Shown here: positions 31,386-43,763 of the stretch, in pieces
Layout: each line of letters opens with the position of its first letter
Numbering within the stretch: the stretch's first letter is position 1
NCBI GenBank assembly: GCA_010094045.1
Contig: ML986592.1
Span: forward strand, 371,357-435,356
From: Lojkania enalia
Taxonomy: Eukaryota; Ascomycota; Dothideomycetes; Pleosporales
Direction: 5' to 3'
Length of the DNA: 64,000 bases
Notes under the pieces: model-generated
Databases searched by the model: none
What the model was told of the DNA's origin: nothing
The model's input: only the letters and a program-made list of their open reading frames with translations
Program-made: the position numbers and the translations under genes

Positions 31386-33125
31386 TTGTTACCATCATTG
31401 CTCTAGGATTGGGTTGTAGTTTGAAGCTGGCATATACCTCCGTCTTGAACGAGTGCAATTTTAGGTAGTAGAAGGCTAGAATAGAAGTAGCGGGCTGGCA
31501 AGACCCGTGCAAAAGCGCCAAGGACGCTTCTGGGAATGAAAACTTACTACGAGTTGTTAGGAACTGCAAATTATATATCTCATTCTATCCTAACGTGGAC
31601 ATACCTGGTTATGGGTAGACTGTAGGTTGTGGCTGATGAGATTAGCGGCTGCGGTGGGAATGTTGAGTGCGCAAAGTTTTTATATTTGGTTGTCGTCGTG
31701 AAGCTCGGTCACGTGGTTGTTGTAGAAACCGTGTGGTGAAAGGATTATTGGCCTAGCCGGATTCACTACTGAAAATCAGCACCGTTTGAGCTTGGTGAAG
31801 ATAGATCACATAGATCTTGTTTCCCTAGTGAATTATAAATATTAATAGTAAGAAATAGTAGCATTTATGGAGGAAAATGATATATAAAGTGCATGTTGCT
31901 TGTGGTTCCCGACGTGAATGATAGTAAGTATCCAAAACTTCTATAAAAGGCGACGAGAAGAAATTCTGAGCGGAATATACGCACTCACCGGATTACTCTA
32001 ACTCAAGCCGCTTTGAATCAAACCGAAGTATTATTTTGAATGCCGACAGTGACAGTTTATTTTGCTTCTCCGCTGCTTTTCCCTGCCCCACAGAGTTGCC
32101 ATCTCATAACAACTAATGTATAGAAGAAAACACTGCTATGGGACATATAGAAACAATTATTACCTATAGTTGGCTGAAATGGCATTTAAAAGTTCATCCA
32201 GATGGAATTCAGCGAGCTAGTTCCCTTTGCTTGCAAAGGGTGTGTGTGAACACTGTCCGGACGTGGTAGATATTACTAGCTCTTTCTCCATAGACGACGA
32301 TACAACATGTGGTTTCTCCCAAAAAATTAGCTTCGTTCATGACATATGGCGTGTAAGGCCAGGTTCATATCAAATTGCATCGTGAGCAAGGTCTTGGCAT
32401 CGTGAAACGGAATGAATTCGATTTCTTTCACCGTATAAGCCCCCGTAAGATGTCGAGCCTCAGGATATTTGTTTGTTCAAGCGGCTTCATGTAGACCAGG
32501 AATAAATACGAAATTCGTAGAGAGAAATCTTTCGCTTAGGATGGAGACAACAAACGGTCGGGTGTGTTTAGTCTGGGCTAAATATATTGGAAGAACAGAA
32601 ATATCTATTGCATCTATTGAGAACTTCGTGAACCACATTTTTATGGCGGCGTTCGGTTCGATATGAGTGATCCAACTTTGCAGATTTCGATTTGCGGTGC
32701 GAGGGAGTGCCGGCTCATCTAAGCATTAGCCAATCAGCGGTTGCGAGCTCCCTAGCGGTGAACACCATGTAAACGCGCCATATCCCACATAATAACCAAG
32801 TTTCTATTAGCTACTCGTCAGCGTTTATTTAAATGACTCCGTTTCGGACCTCCCGAATCCTGCAATAATATGTGTGCGCATGTGATACACGCTGTGGAAC
32901 CTTCCCGTTTTGTCCTGCTCCCGAGGCTGGTGTGGAGACTTCCCCGTCCGAAACTCGGCAACAGAAGCTGTATCGCGAAAATCACGACGGATATGATGAA
33001 TGCGCGCAACGTCATTCTAGCTAGGCTTGGTGGTTTAAATATGTTTATTATGCCCCTTCCCCCCTTGGACCGGGTACCAAAACACAACTGGACTGTTTTT
33101 GTAGTCGACCACCACTTGATTTGCA
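31386..33125. other. Long intergenic region, no gene seen
   Basis: 1.7 kb between divergent genes (RING protein on minus, glucoamylase on plus). AT-rich with no frame over 102 aa. The right end must hold the glucoamylase promoter; a TTTAAATA box at about 33034-33041 lies some 85 bp before its ATG. Long divergent promoters are common for carbon-regulated hydrolase genes. Confidence 0.4.
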
Positions 33126-35058
<1,933 letters not shown>

Positions 35059-35254
35059 TTGGAAGATGATTCGTTCAATATCGAGGGCGTAACTCTTCCT
35101 CAAGGAATATTCCTAGTATAACATCTCAACTAAAGCGAAAATTGTACTCCATCTAAATATCAGATCGGCCATCAATAACAATAAAATAAACTCAACCAAA
35201 CCAACAAAGCGTCCTAAAACCCAACCCTCTCACGGATCCGGCTCAGTGATCCCA

Positions 35255-36706
35255 CTACGCTTGCCCATTTCCCCCAAAAATTCTTCTCCAAACCCTGTAA
35301 TTCTCAAAACTCCTGCTCGGATACCTCGCCACCCCATCCTCATTCAGTACCCCCAACTCCGCCTGTTTCTCTACACAAAAATAACCTACCGCTTGACCAA
35401 CGTCTATCCTCTCCCTGACTTTATAATCATACAAAACCTCACTTGTCCCCGGAACTCTCCGATCCCTCGTCGCCGTTAAAATCCTTAAAATTGACCTTAG
35501 GCCCAGTAAGTCCTGGATATTGTCGCCTAGCTTGGGCGCCGCTTTATTGAGCATTTCCGCGGCTTTTGATCCGAACTTATGGAGTATGGACCATAGGGTG
35601 CCAACGGGTGCGTAGTCGAGGAGGGCGCCGTATACGTCGCCGCTACCTGTAGCGCCGGTGGACTGATCGGATACGGGGCTCACGAGCAGGAAGTTTATTT
35701 CGTTTAGTTTCAATGCGATGTGGGGGATTGGCGGGGTTGAAGGGTCGACTTTTTGGACGGATTCGAGCATGTAGCGGAGGACGAGATTGGAGAGGATTTC
35801 GTTGGGGTAGATTGTTTTTGAGAGGCGGGCCGGGAAGGCGCCGAGGAACTTCTCGATTTGGTTCATGGGGTCCGAGCGAATGAAGCGGAATTTTTGGCGG
35901 CCTAGATCGTAGTGACAGCCTGGGAACCACTGCTGGTGGATTTCGACATCGTCGTGACCGGGACCGTTGAGGGCGAGGCAGGGTTGGAAGATCCAGAGGC
36001 GGTCATGTAGGGAGACGGCGTGGTAAACAGTTTGGACTACGGTGCTAATCTTTTGATCGTAGAATTCTGGCCAGTCAAATCCGATGCCTGCATTTAGATG
36101 CGGGATACCAAGGGATCCGACGGTGTCTGTGATGCCCATAAATCTTATTGGGCGTTTGACTTGCCAGATCCGAGATGAGTTCCTGCGGAGTTGTTTGCAG
36201 TACTCAGACTTTGGGTGGTCGATGTCTAATGGGCTGCGGTAAGTTCGATATACCTCTTTACAGAGGGTTTCGATCTCACTGGGAGTGAGGTTGTCGGCTT
36301 TTATGATGCCGCAGTTGTTTATCATGCCGGCTACACATCGAACGGTATATGCGCCACGACTGAATCCAAAGAGCCATATTTCGTAATCGGAGGTGAACCT
36401 CTCGACAATAAATTTGTAGACAGATACGCATTCTTCACCAATGGTGGATGCGGTTGCACTGTCCCAGAGGTATTCGAGAAATGTCTTATTTAAACCGATG
36501 CCTTCTTGGTATCCGCCTTCTACTTTGGGATCAGATGTTTGAATGGAATGAACGGCTGTAGTGGAGATGTTGGAAGATGTGTCAAACCGGACAGTGCCGA
36601 TCATATCAGCGAGCCTTTTAATGTTGGTGTCTGTACCGGTTTCACGGCCACACCATGTACCATCGCAAAAAATCACTAAACGTTTTGATGGAGTATGGAA
36701 GGCCAT
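35255..36706 (-). CDS. DUF2235 alpha/beta-hydrolase-like protein
   Basis: Intronless, 483 aa from MAFHTPSKRLVIFCDGTW; the frame extends 13 codons further to an ATG at 36745, but CDGTW normally follows the start closely. DUF2235 proteins are predicted lipases or phospholipases related to bacterial Tle1 effectors. Motifs: LVIFCDGTW (first strand), IWLFGFSRGAYTVRCVAG (GxSxG nucleophile elbow, Ser in GFSRG), FMGITDTVGSLGIP (acid), HAVSLHDRLWIFQP and WFPGCHYDLG (His region). No signal peptide or span, so cytosolic. Fungal members are common and their substrates unknown. A second member is encoded at 43.8-45.4 kb on the same strand. Confidence 0.88.
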   Translation of the reverse strand: MAFHTPSKRLVIFCDGTWCGRETGTDTNIKRLADMIGTVRFDTSSNISTTAVHSIQTSDPKVEGGYQEGIGLNKTFLEYLWDSATASTIGEECVSVYKFIVERFTSDYEIWLFGFSRGAYTVRCVAGMINNCGIIKADNLTPSEIETLCKEVYRTYRSPLDIDHPKSEYCKQLRRNSSRIWQVKRPIRFMGITDTVGSLGIPHLNAGIGFDWPEFYDQKISTVVQTVYHAVSLHDRLWIFQPCLALNGPGHDDVEIHQQWFPGCHYDLGRQKFRFIRSDPMNQIEKFLGAFPARLSKTIYPNEILSNLVLRYMLESVQKVDPSTPPIPHIALKLNEINFLLVSPVSDQSTGATGSGDVYGALLDYAPVGTLWSILHKFGSKAAEMLNKAAPKLGDNIQDLLGLRSILRILTATRDRRVPGTSEVLYDYKVRERIDVGQAVGYFCVEKQAELGVLNEDGVARYPSRSFENYRVWRRIFGGNGQA

Positions 36707-37149
36707 TTTAATACAAAATATAAAGATGTGTAAAGAACTAAGCATATCTTAAGTAGAAGGAACGAGAAACTTTGAATGTCTGGTAGACTTGATAGAAGGA
36801 TTTTGCTAAATGATGAAATAAGCAGAGGTTGTGGAATCCTTTTCTCTTTAATGATCTGGATTTGAGCGGGGTTACTATTGATTAGGTGCGGCTGTACCAC
36901 ATCAGGCGTCCGCATGTGAACGCCCAGTCGTTCCACAAAACACTTGGCGGAATGTTCCGAAACAATCATTTTTAGCTTTCGAGTCTCGTTCGAATGTAGG
37001 CCATGTGGCTTTATATGAAAAAAATACTCTAGCTTTCAGCCTAGAAATGTAGCTAATTTGCCCTGAGATAGTATCTTAAGCTATAACTCCTAACGCTGTC
37101 TGGGCTATGTTAGCTGCACGGCCACTGACAGTATCTTAGAACTTCACTC
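36707..37149. promoter_or_regulatory. Promoter region of the DUF2235 gene
   Basis: About 440 bp between the DUF2235 start and the MED7 stop. No open frame of interest. AT-rich, no clear repeats. Confidence 0.4.
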
Positions 37150-37989
37150 TCAATGACCTAAAATCTCATCCATAGCCCGCCACATCTGCCTCTGACTCTC
37201 TTTTCTACTCTCCCCAATTGCTAGAGCACCAACTTCTTCCGAAACGGCGCTGGCGAGGCTCTCCGGCGCAGTCTTGGCGAACTCCGCGAGTGTTTCCTCC
37301 ACCTTCTCTTTCATTCGCCGGATGCCGTCCACCTCGGCCCTCTTCCTTTCTAACTGCTCCTCCATCATGTTTATGAGCGTCTCGCGTGCCTGATGCGGTC
37401 GGTATTCGTTGATGAGGGCGTGCATGTTCGCAACAATGGTCGCAATGTCGCCGAGTTTTTCGTCCTTATCCGCTGCGGCCGGATTGTTTGCTACAATGCC
37501 GAGCAATTCGACGAAGTTGAGGATGAGTGAGCGCACCAAGTCCTTCAGGTACTTGGCGCGATCCAAGGTCCAGCCGGACTGCGAAGTCGGGTCTTCACCC
37601 GCGACGGGAGAAGGGGGAGAGGGGTAGAGCTGTTCATAGTGCCAATCCTCGAGGGATGGCAGGACTTGCCTAATCTTGGTGGCGCTTAGATAAAGTATTC
37701 GGTAGCTGAAATTGTGGCAAATATTCACCTTGGTGTCCTCGTTGAAGACGCGATATTGCTCATCTTCTGCTGGAGGCTCCGGCGGGACGAGGTACCGTAG
37801 CTCCGCTGGAAGACTGAGCAATTGCGACGCCGAGAGCAGTGGAAAAGCGCTGCTATCATTGGCACCGATCCCATTTGCCTCCCTGAACTCATTCAGACGC
37901 GCAATATTCTCGGTCGTGAAATGCTTGTAGAAAGGCGGCGGGGAAGGGTACAAGGACCGAGGCCCGTCTTGCTCAGGTAATCCTGCCAT
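37150..37989 (-). CDS. MED7: Mediator complex subunit Med7
   Basis: Middle-module subunit of Mediator, which couples activators to RNA polymerase II. The frame encodes 279 aa. SLYPSPPPFYKHFTTENIAR, LPAELRYLVPPEPP, LPSLEDWHYEQLYPSPP and the helical AKYLKDLVRSLILNFVELLG, then NEYRPHQARETLINMMEEQL, are the Med7 signature blocks, in order. Between YRVFNEDTK and IRQVLPSL lies an 18-residue stretch not usual for Med7. Its DNA (37675-37728, 54 bp) begins GTGAAT, ends CCAAG and holds TATCTAAG, so it may be an in-frame intron; splicing would give 261 aa. Divergent from the oxidoreductase gene. Confidence 0.9.
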   Translation of the reverse strand: MAGLPEQDGPRSLYPSPPPFYKHFTTENIARLNEFREANGIGANDSSAFPLLSASQLLSLPAELRYLVPPEPPAEDEQYRVFNEDTKVNICHNFSYRILYLSATKIRQVLPSLEDWHYEQLYPSPPSPVAGEDPTSQSGWTLDRAKYLKDLVRSLILNFVELLGIVANNPAAADKDEKLGDIATIVANMHALINEYRPHQARETLINMMEEQLERKRAEVDGIRRMKEKVEETLAEFAKTAPESLASAVSEEVGALAIGESRKESQRQMWRAMDEILGH

Positions 37990-38543
37990 TGTGGGAGCTG
38001 CTGCAGCGTTAGCACCTTAGACCGGGCAGATTAATGCGGCCAGCGCATAAGCGGTCGTGAGACGCGTGAAGGCGATCAAATGTGGTGTAGTAGAGGACGG
38101 AACTCACGAGTGATTTTAAGTTGGTGCTTGGCCGAACCCCACTAGCGCAAAATGTTCCCTGCCCGTAGCGTGAGCCATCCAATACATTACACTCACCCGC
38201 AGTATCAGCCGCCCTACCACGACATCAACCTCACTACGCCTCCACAATGGTGATGACCAACGCAATCACACGGCTCGGCTATTTCTGCGTAAAGCAAATT
38301 TTCTGCAGTCGTTATCCCGACTGATATCCGAAGCGCCTGAGCCCAATTCATCTCTGTTTCTTTATTAAGTCACTGATGACAAATTGAAAGAGGATAGCAT
38401 GCGAAAGCCCTCAGAAGCTTAGTATAAGTATCTCATTCTTTCATAATTATGAATTTCAATTTTTCATGCAACTGCGGTCCCTATTTGTAAGGCGACATTG
38501 CAAATCAACAAATCTCTCATCATCATTCATTGCTTGTTCGGTC

Positions 38544-39691
38544 ATGTCTACTCAACGTGCAGTAGTCCACAAGGAGTTGGGTGCCGAGGTTAGGTCAGAT
38601 GTTCTTCTACCTAAGCTCCGGGATGACTACATCATTGTTAAAACCAAAGCTGTCGCTTTAAACCCTACCGATTGGAAGGCATATATTAAGAAGGCATCCA
38701 TGGGCGGCCGCAATTCACCCGGCGCTATCATTGGCTGTGACTACGCTGGCATTGTCGAAGAGGTTGGAAAAGCCGTGACCAAACCGCTTAAGAAGGGTGA
38801 TAGAGTTGCTGGGTTCGTAAAAGGGAGTACGTTGAAATAAGCCTGCATGCCATTTCTATCCCACTCGCTTACAAGTACTCTAGGCGACCCATTCAACCAT
38901 GAAAATGGTGCATTTGCCGAACACATCACTGCGAAGGGCGACATACAGACAAAGATACCAGACAGTATGTCCTTTGAAGAAGCGGCAACCCTAGGCGTCG
39001 GTATCACCACTGTCGGCCAAGGACTATTTCAGTCCCTTGGTCTGCCCCTGCCCCCTAACAAGTTCACTGAACCAACAAACATTCTTATATACGGCGCTAG
39101 TACTGCAACTGGCACTATCGCCGTACAATATGCCAAACTGTTAGGAACCTAGATCATGATCGTCAGGGCACATTGACTGACCTATCCAGCGTTGGTGCAA
39201 AGGTCATTGCAACGGCCTCACCCCACAACTTCGAGCTCGTCAAATCCCTAGGCGCAGACGAAGTCTACGACTATAAGGATCCCAAAGTCGGCGCCAAAAT
39301 CCGTGCCGCCACCAACGACAGCATACATCTAGTCTTCGACACTATTTCCGAGCACTCCTCCCCGGCCATCTGTGCTGCCGCTATGAGCTCCAAGGGCGGC
39401 CACTACTCCGCTCTACTTCCCGTGAAGTTTCCACGTGATGATGTGAAGGCGTCGCTGACTCTCGCATACACTGTTCTGAATGAGAAGTTCAACGACGCTT
39501 GGCCCGCAAGCAAAGAGGATTTTGATTTTGCTGTCAACTTCTTGAATATTAGTGAAGAGTTGATAAATAGTGGGAAAATTAAGCCGCATCCTACCCATGT
39601 GCGTGGCGGGCTCGACGAAATTCCTCAAGGTCTTGAAGACCTTCGGGCTGGGAAGGCTAGTGGTGCAAAGTTCGTCTATAAGATCGACTGA
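38544..39691 (+). CDS. Zinc-type MDR oxidoreductase (enoyl reductase/quinone oxidoreductase-like)
   Basis: Exons 38544-38826, 38884-39139 and 39190-39691 give 346 aa; introns 57 and 50 bp. N-terminal GroES-like domain: KTKAVALNPTDWKAY, GAIIGCDYAGIVEEVG, KKGDRVAGFVKG. Cofactor domain: ILIYGASTATGTIAVQYAKL with VGAKVIATASPHNFELVKSL, the NADPH-binding GxxxxxG form. The protein has no structural zinc cysteine cluster, so it belongs to the zinc-independent enoyl-reductase branch. Physiological substrate unknown; relatives occur both alone and in polyketide clusters, and no polyketide synthase is visible here. An upstream in-frame ATG (38466) would add a basic leader of 26 residues resembling a mitochondrial presequence. 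Confidence 0.9.
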
Positions 39692-39721
39692 ATAGGGCTA
39701 TATATTTAATTTCTAGTTTAT

Positions 39722-41725
39722 TCAGTACTGAATAAACATCTGGTTAAACATCGTCACGTTCCACGTCCCTGTTTCTGTGTTCAGCGTCACATTGGTCTGT
39801 CTCGTAGTACCCCTTTGTAACGCCCCGGCCTCAACGGTGCCATTCCCCACATTTCTCGTCAAGTGATTATCGCCTGCTTTGACCGTGAAGTTGGCCAGGC
39901 TGATTTCAAATGGGTTACGAGATGCGACCGTCGGGCAGCCTATTGCCCTATCAGCAACCAATCCAAATCTACAAAGGGCAATACCATACCGAAGTAATTC
40001 GCTTGGATTTCGTCAGGCGAGATATGTAGCTCGTAGTACCCTCTATAATACCCTTCGCTCCACTGCAGCTCTTTGTTATCCCTGACTAGCCCTTTACTTT
40101 TTGTCGTCGCATTCGCGATGGTACCTCCGAAGCCTGAGCTGGATACTGCAGTACCGGCAAACTCCACACCAACGGAGCCAACGCCGGTAACTTGATCGTA
40201 CGGTTTCTCATCAAGCCAAACCAAATCTGAAACCCAGTTTGCATGGCTGTCGCCGGCTAGGAAAATAGTGTTGGAAATTGAGTTCGTGTACAGGTGTTGC
40301 AAGGTGCGGTTGCGGTTTGCTGTGTATCCCTATCACCATTGTTAATTGTTCGCTCCCTTCCACTTTTGTCCTTTGATCTCAAGAGTTTAGGGGCTAGGGA
40401 AGAAAAAGGGTCGAGAGACTCACGTCCCACTGATCCGCATTCAACCAATCACTACTCCTCGCCGTATTATTAATTCGCGAGAAAATGATCTGATTCCCCA
40501 CAAGCCTCCACGTCGCCCCACGAGCTGCCGACTTCGAAAGTTGATTATAGAACCAGTTCTCCTGATGACTCCCCATTAACGTCCTACTAGCGTCATCCTT
40601 CAAATCCGCAATGTACTCATTATTCCAGCCTAGCGTGGTAATACTCCTATCATAATTCCGCGTGTCAAGCATGATCAAATCAAGCAGCTTGCCCATCTGG
40701 AACGACCGCCAGATACGAAGATTATCATCCATATCTACCTGCCGGATAGGCATCCATTCAAAATACGCGCGCACGGCGTTCATTTTCCGCTGATCGACAC
40801 TCACCCCGCCGAACTTTAGGAACGAGTCTTCGGTGTTATTGAGGCCTGAAGATCCGCCGCGCCACCCGTTGTTCGATATCTCATGGTCATCCCAAACAGG
40901 GATCCAGGGATATTGGCCATGAGAGAGTAGAAGGTCAAGATCAGTCCGATATTGTGCGATTCTTGTGCGATAATCATATAGCGTAAATATCTCCCTTGGG
41001 GGATTGGTGGCGCGCGGATCCTTGCCTAGTGTGCCTCTCGTCGATTCGTAAATGTAATCTCCGAGATGTACCACATAGTCGATATTATCCTTTCGAGCAG
41101 CATTACCGTAGGCGTTGAAGTAGCCGTTCGGATAGTTACTGCATGAGTAGACGGCAAGGCCGATCTTGGAGCCATCATATTCTGCACTCGGACTGGTTTT
41201 TGTGCGTCCTAGAGGGCTTTTGTTGTCGGAGTTGCAGACCATGAATTGGTAGTAGTACGTTGTAAACGGCTGCAGATTCTTGGCTTCGACCTTGACCGTA
41301 TAGTCGATATCGGATGTTGTGTATGCTGTACCTTTGTCTACGATGCTTGAGAAATCTCTGTCTATTCCGATTTGGTAGTCAACGCAGACCGGGTTTGGTG
41401 ATGCTTCGATATAGGTCTCGGTGTCGTGGTTATATAAAGGAACATTTCCTTCAACAGTCACATTCGACTTATCATTCTCGAGCATCGGAGAAACTCGAGT
41501 CCAAAGGATAACCGAATTGGGATATGGATCGCCTGAAGCCACTCCATGTGTGAAGTTCAACTGCACTGGATCCCAGGCTCGCGTTTCTAGTCCTCTTCTT
41601 ACGACTTTGGGAACATCTATTCCTAGCGAAGGATGCCTCCGAGACGGTGAGTTGTAATTTAGGTTGCCGTCTAAACTCGCCGTTACCATCGAGACAAGAG
41701 AAACTGCTGCAATTAAGAACTTCAT
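39722..41725 (-). CDS. Secreted PhoD-type alkaline phosphatase
   Basis: Exons 41725-40424, 40329-39990 and 39939-39722 give 619 aa; introns 94 and 50 bp. Signal peptide MKFLIAAVSLVSMVTA. PhoD N-terminal domain: FTHGVASGDPYPNSVILWTR. Metallophosphatase motifs: YVVHLGDYIYE (metal ligand Asp), IPVWDDHEISNNGWRGG (DDHE), LIMLDTRNYDRS, TWRLVGNQIIF, and FLAGDSHANW (GDSH, metal His). Several Asn-X-Ser/Thr sites suggest glycosylation. Releases phosphate from organic esters and diesters; in fungi often raised on phosphate starvation. A TATATAAAG box at 41791-41799 lies about 65 bp before the ATG. Confidence 0.93.
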
Positions 41726-42479
41726 GCCAGAGGATCGCTAGAGAATGCAGTGACGAATGCGGTACACGAGGGTTGTCGAATTGCATCCATCTTTATATAT
41801 AAGTTAATCTCGGAACAACCTTACCTCGTTAATTGTTGTAGTACAAATGCTACATCATTGCGGGGCAAGATGGGGAGATATTGTGAGTTCAACGCTGCAT
41901 GCGCGCAACTAATTTGGCCAATTGCAGAAGGTGCAATGGCAGCATGTCACTCATGTCATTGTTTGTCGGTATGTAGATCCTACGCGTGGCGATGCAGGCT
42001 GGTTGGATTGGCCGCACTGTCAAGAAAGCGGGATGAAGCGCCCCAACCAGCCCCAGCGACGAATTCTTGGCGCGTCAACCCTAGTTCGGAGGTTGCATAG
42101 TAGGATTTCAGTACCTGACAGCCAAAATTGCCTTGAACCATTTTTTGTGTGGGGGATGGGGGAACAACTAGTTGGAAATTATGCCCCTTGCATCATATCC
42201 TAACCGTATCAGCGACTTGAATAAAGGCATTCCGTATCTCCAAGTACCCAATTTTTCAATCGCCCAAACAAAATGTGGAAAACCAGCGGTCAGGGTCTTG
42301 CTAGGGGTTAGCCTTATATAGCCATGGTTTAGCTTTTCCTCAAATCACCATACGGGAAGAAAGGGAAACTAAGGAGGTTTTAAACACTTCGATAGGATGG
42401 TAAATGGCGCAAGTAGACGTTCCAGGATGGGACGTAATTGTTCTAGTGAGCGGCATCAGACAGTTAAGAATAAACACGA
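41726..42479. other. Intergenic region, promoter of the phosphatase gene
   Basis: Holds the phosphatase promoter at its left end. Frames up to 116 aa on plus (41750-42100) overlap that promoter and have no domain. No other gene seen. Confidence 0.4.
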
Positions 42480-43401
42480 TCAGACATTCTTAACATACAC
42501 AACGGTCTTTTCCTTCCCTTGCCCCATCTTTAGCTTTTCAGATGCCTCTGGCGCATCGTCAAAATCGAAAACAGAAGTACAAGCCGGATCCTGCCCTCAC
42601 TGACCCGGTTTCCAAGTTGTGCGAAATCTTTCGCTTCTGCGTTGACACTAATAAAAGCATACTTGCGCTTCCCGCCCCCGAAGAATCCTGGAAGTAGAGT
42701 ATTCTCTACCACTTGTTTGAAAGAGGAGAAATTTGTGTTAGCGCTGACCTGAACATATTTTCCGTCGGGACGGAGAAATGAGTCGGGGACTAAATATAAA
42801 TTGGAGGGTGAGCCTACATTGTCGACAACAAGATCGAGAACTTACCCTTTCTCTGTAATCATTTTGGTGACATCAACGGATTTGTAGTCGAGCACATCGT
42901 CTGCTCCGAGATCTTTGCACAAGGTAAGGTTGGCCATTGAGTAAGAAGCTGTTACTTGACATTCCAGTATCTTCGCGATCTGGATGCCCCAGATGCCAGT
43001 TCCTCCAGAACTTCTGTTAATGAAAACCCCGTCCTCTCCTTTTATATCTGTTTAGAGCTGTGGTACGCAGTCGCTCCGGCCACGCTGATGGAAATGGTAT
43101 CATCGAATCGCGTTCTATAAGGCATCAATGCCAACATCTCCTTCGAAACCGCCCGGTACTGTGCTAGGGTCCCGTGTTTAGAATTTCTAGTCATGGTTCC
43201 ATACACCATTTCTCTTATGCGAATACTGTTAACCTTATTCCTGGCCTCCGCAACCCTTCCTCAAAAATCCATGCCGGACGTGGACGGTGACGGTATCACC
43301 ACCCGTGCTACAAGACCAGGTTCGGGGACTTTATAGTCGGCCGTGTTAAGTGACACGCTATGGACCTCAACGAAAACCTTATCGTCGGTAATTTTTGGCA
43401 T
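42480..43401 (-). pseudogene. Decayed zinc-type MDR (quinone) oxidoreductase
   Basis: Reading the minus strand, the family blocks are in order but in changing frames: MPKITDDKVFVEVHSVSLNT with ADYKVPEPG, then MDF-stop-GRVAEA, REMVYGTMTRNSKHGTLAQY, VSKEMLALMPY and ISVAGATAY. The C-terminal block is AKDFAQLGNRVSEGRIR, then after a frame change DDAPEASEKLKMG. Stops and frameshifts occur in the first exon and in the cofactor domain. The final TGA (42480-42482) is in place. Similar to, but not a close copy of, the intact MDR gene at 38.5 kb. Confidence 0.75.
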
Positions 43402-43763
43402 CGCAACACCTACAGCCAGTTAGAAGAGGTCGTTCTCGATGTCACTACTAGCGCTGCTAAATTGCTATGCTTTAGTCGTGGCCACTGCTGTCAAGCTAGA
43501 ATATGAGATAGTAGAATACGGACTGAATGTTGGATTGAAGGCATAGAGGTTCATAGGTTCCGGGGGTGTCTGGTATATCATACACTAGCGCTAAATCATA
43601 GTGGGGCAATCGCCATCCGGTATTCTTAGATCGTGGTTCGATGGGCACGTATAATGACAAGCGTATCACTAAAATTGTGGACTAGACTCTCTTCGATCAA
43701 TTCATAAGTCCTCACTATAGAAATGCTTGCAGGAGTGACTCGATACGTATAGTGTTCTGTAAA

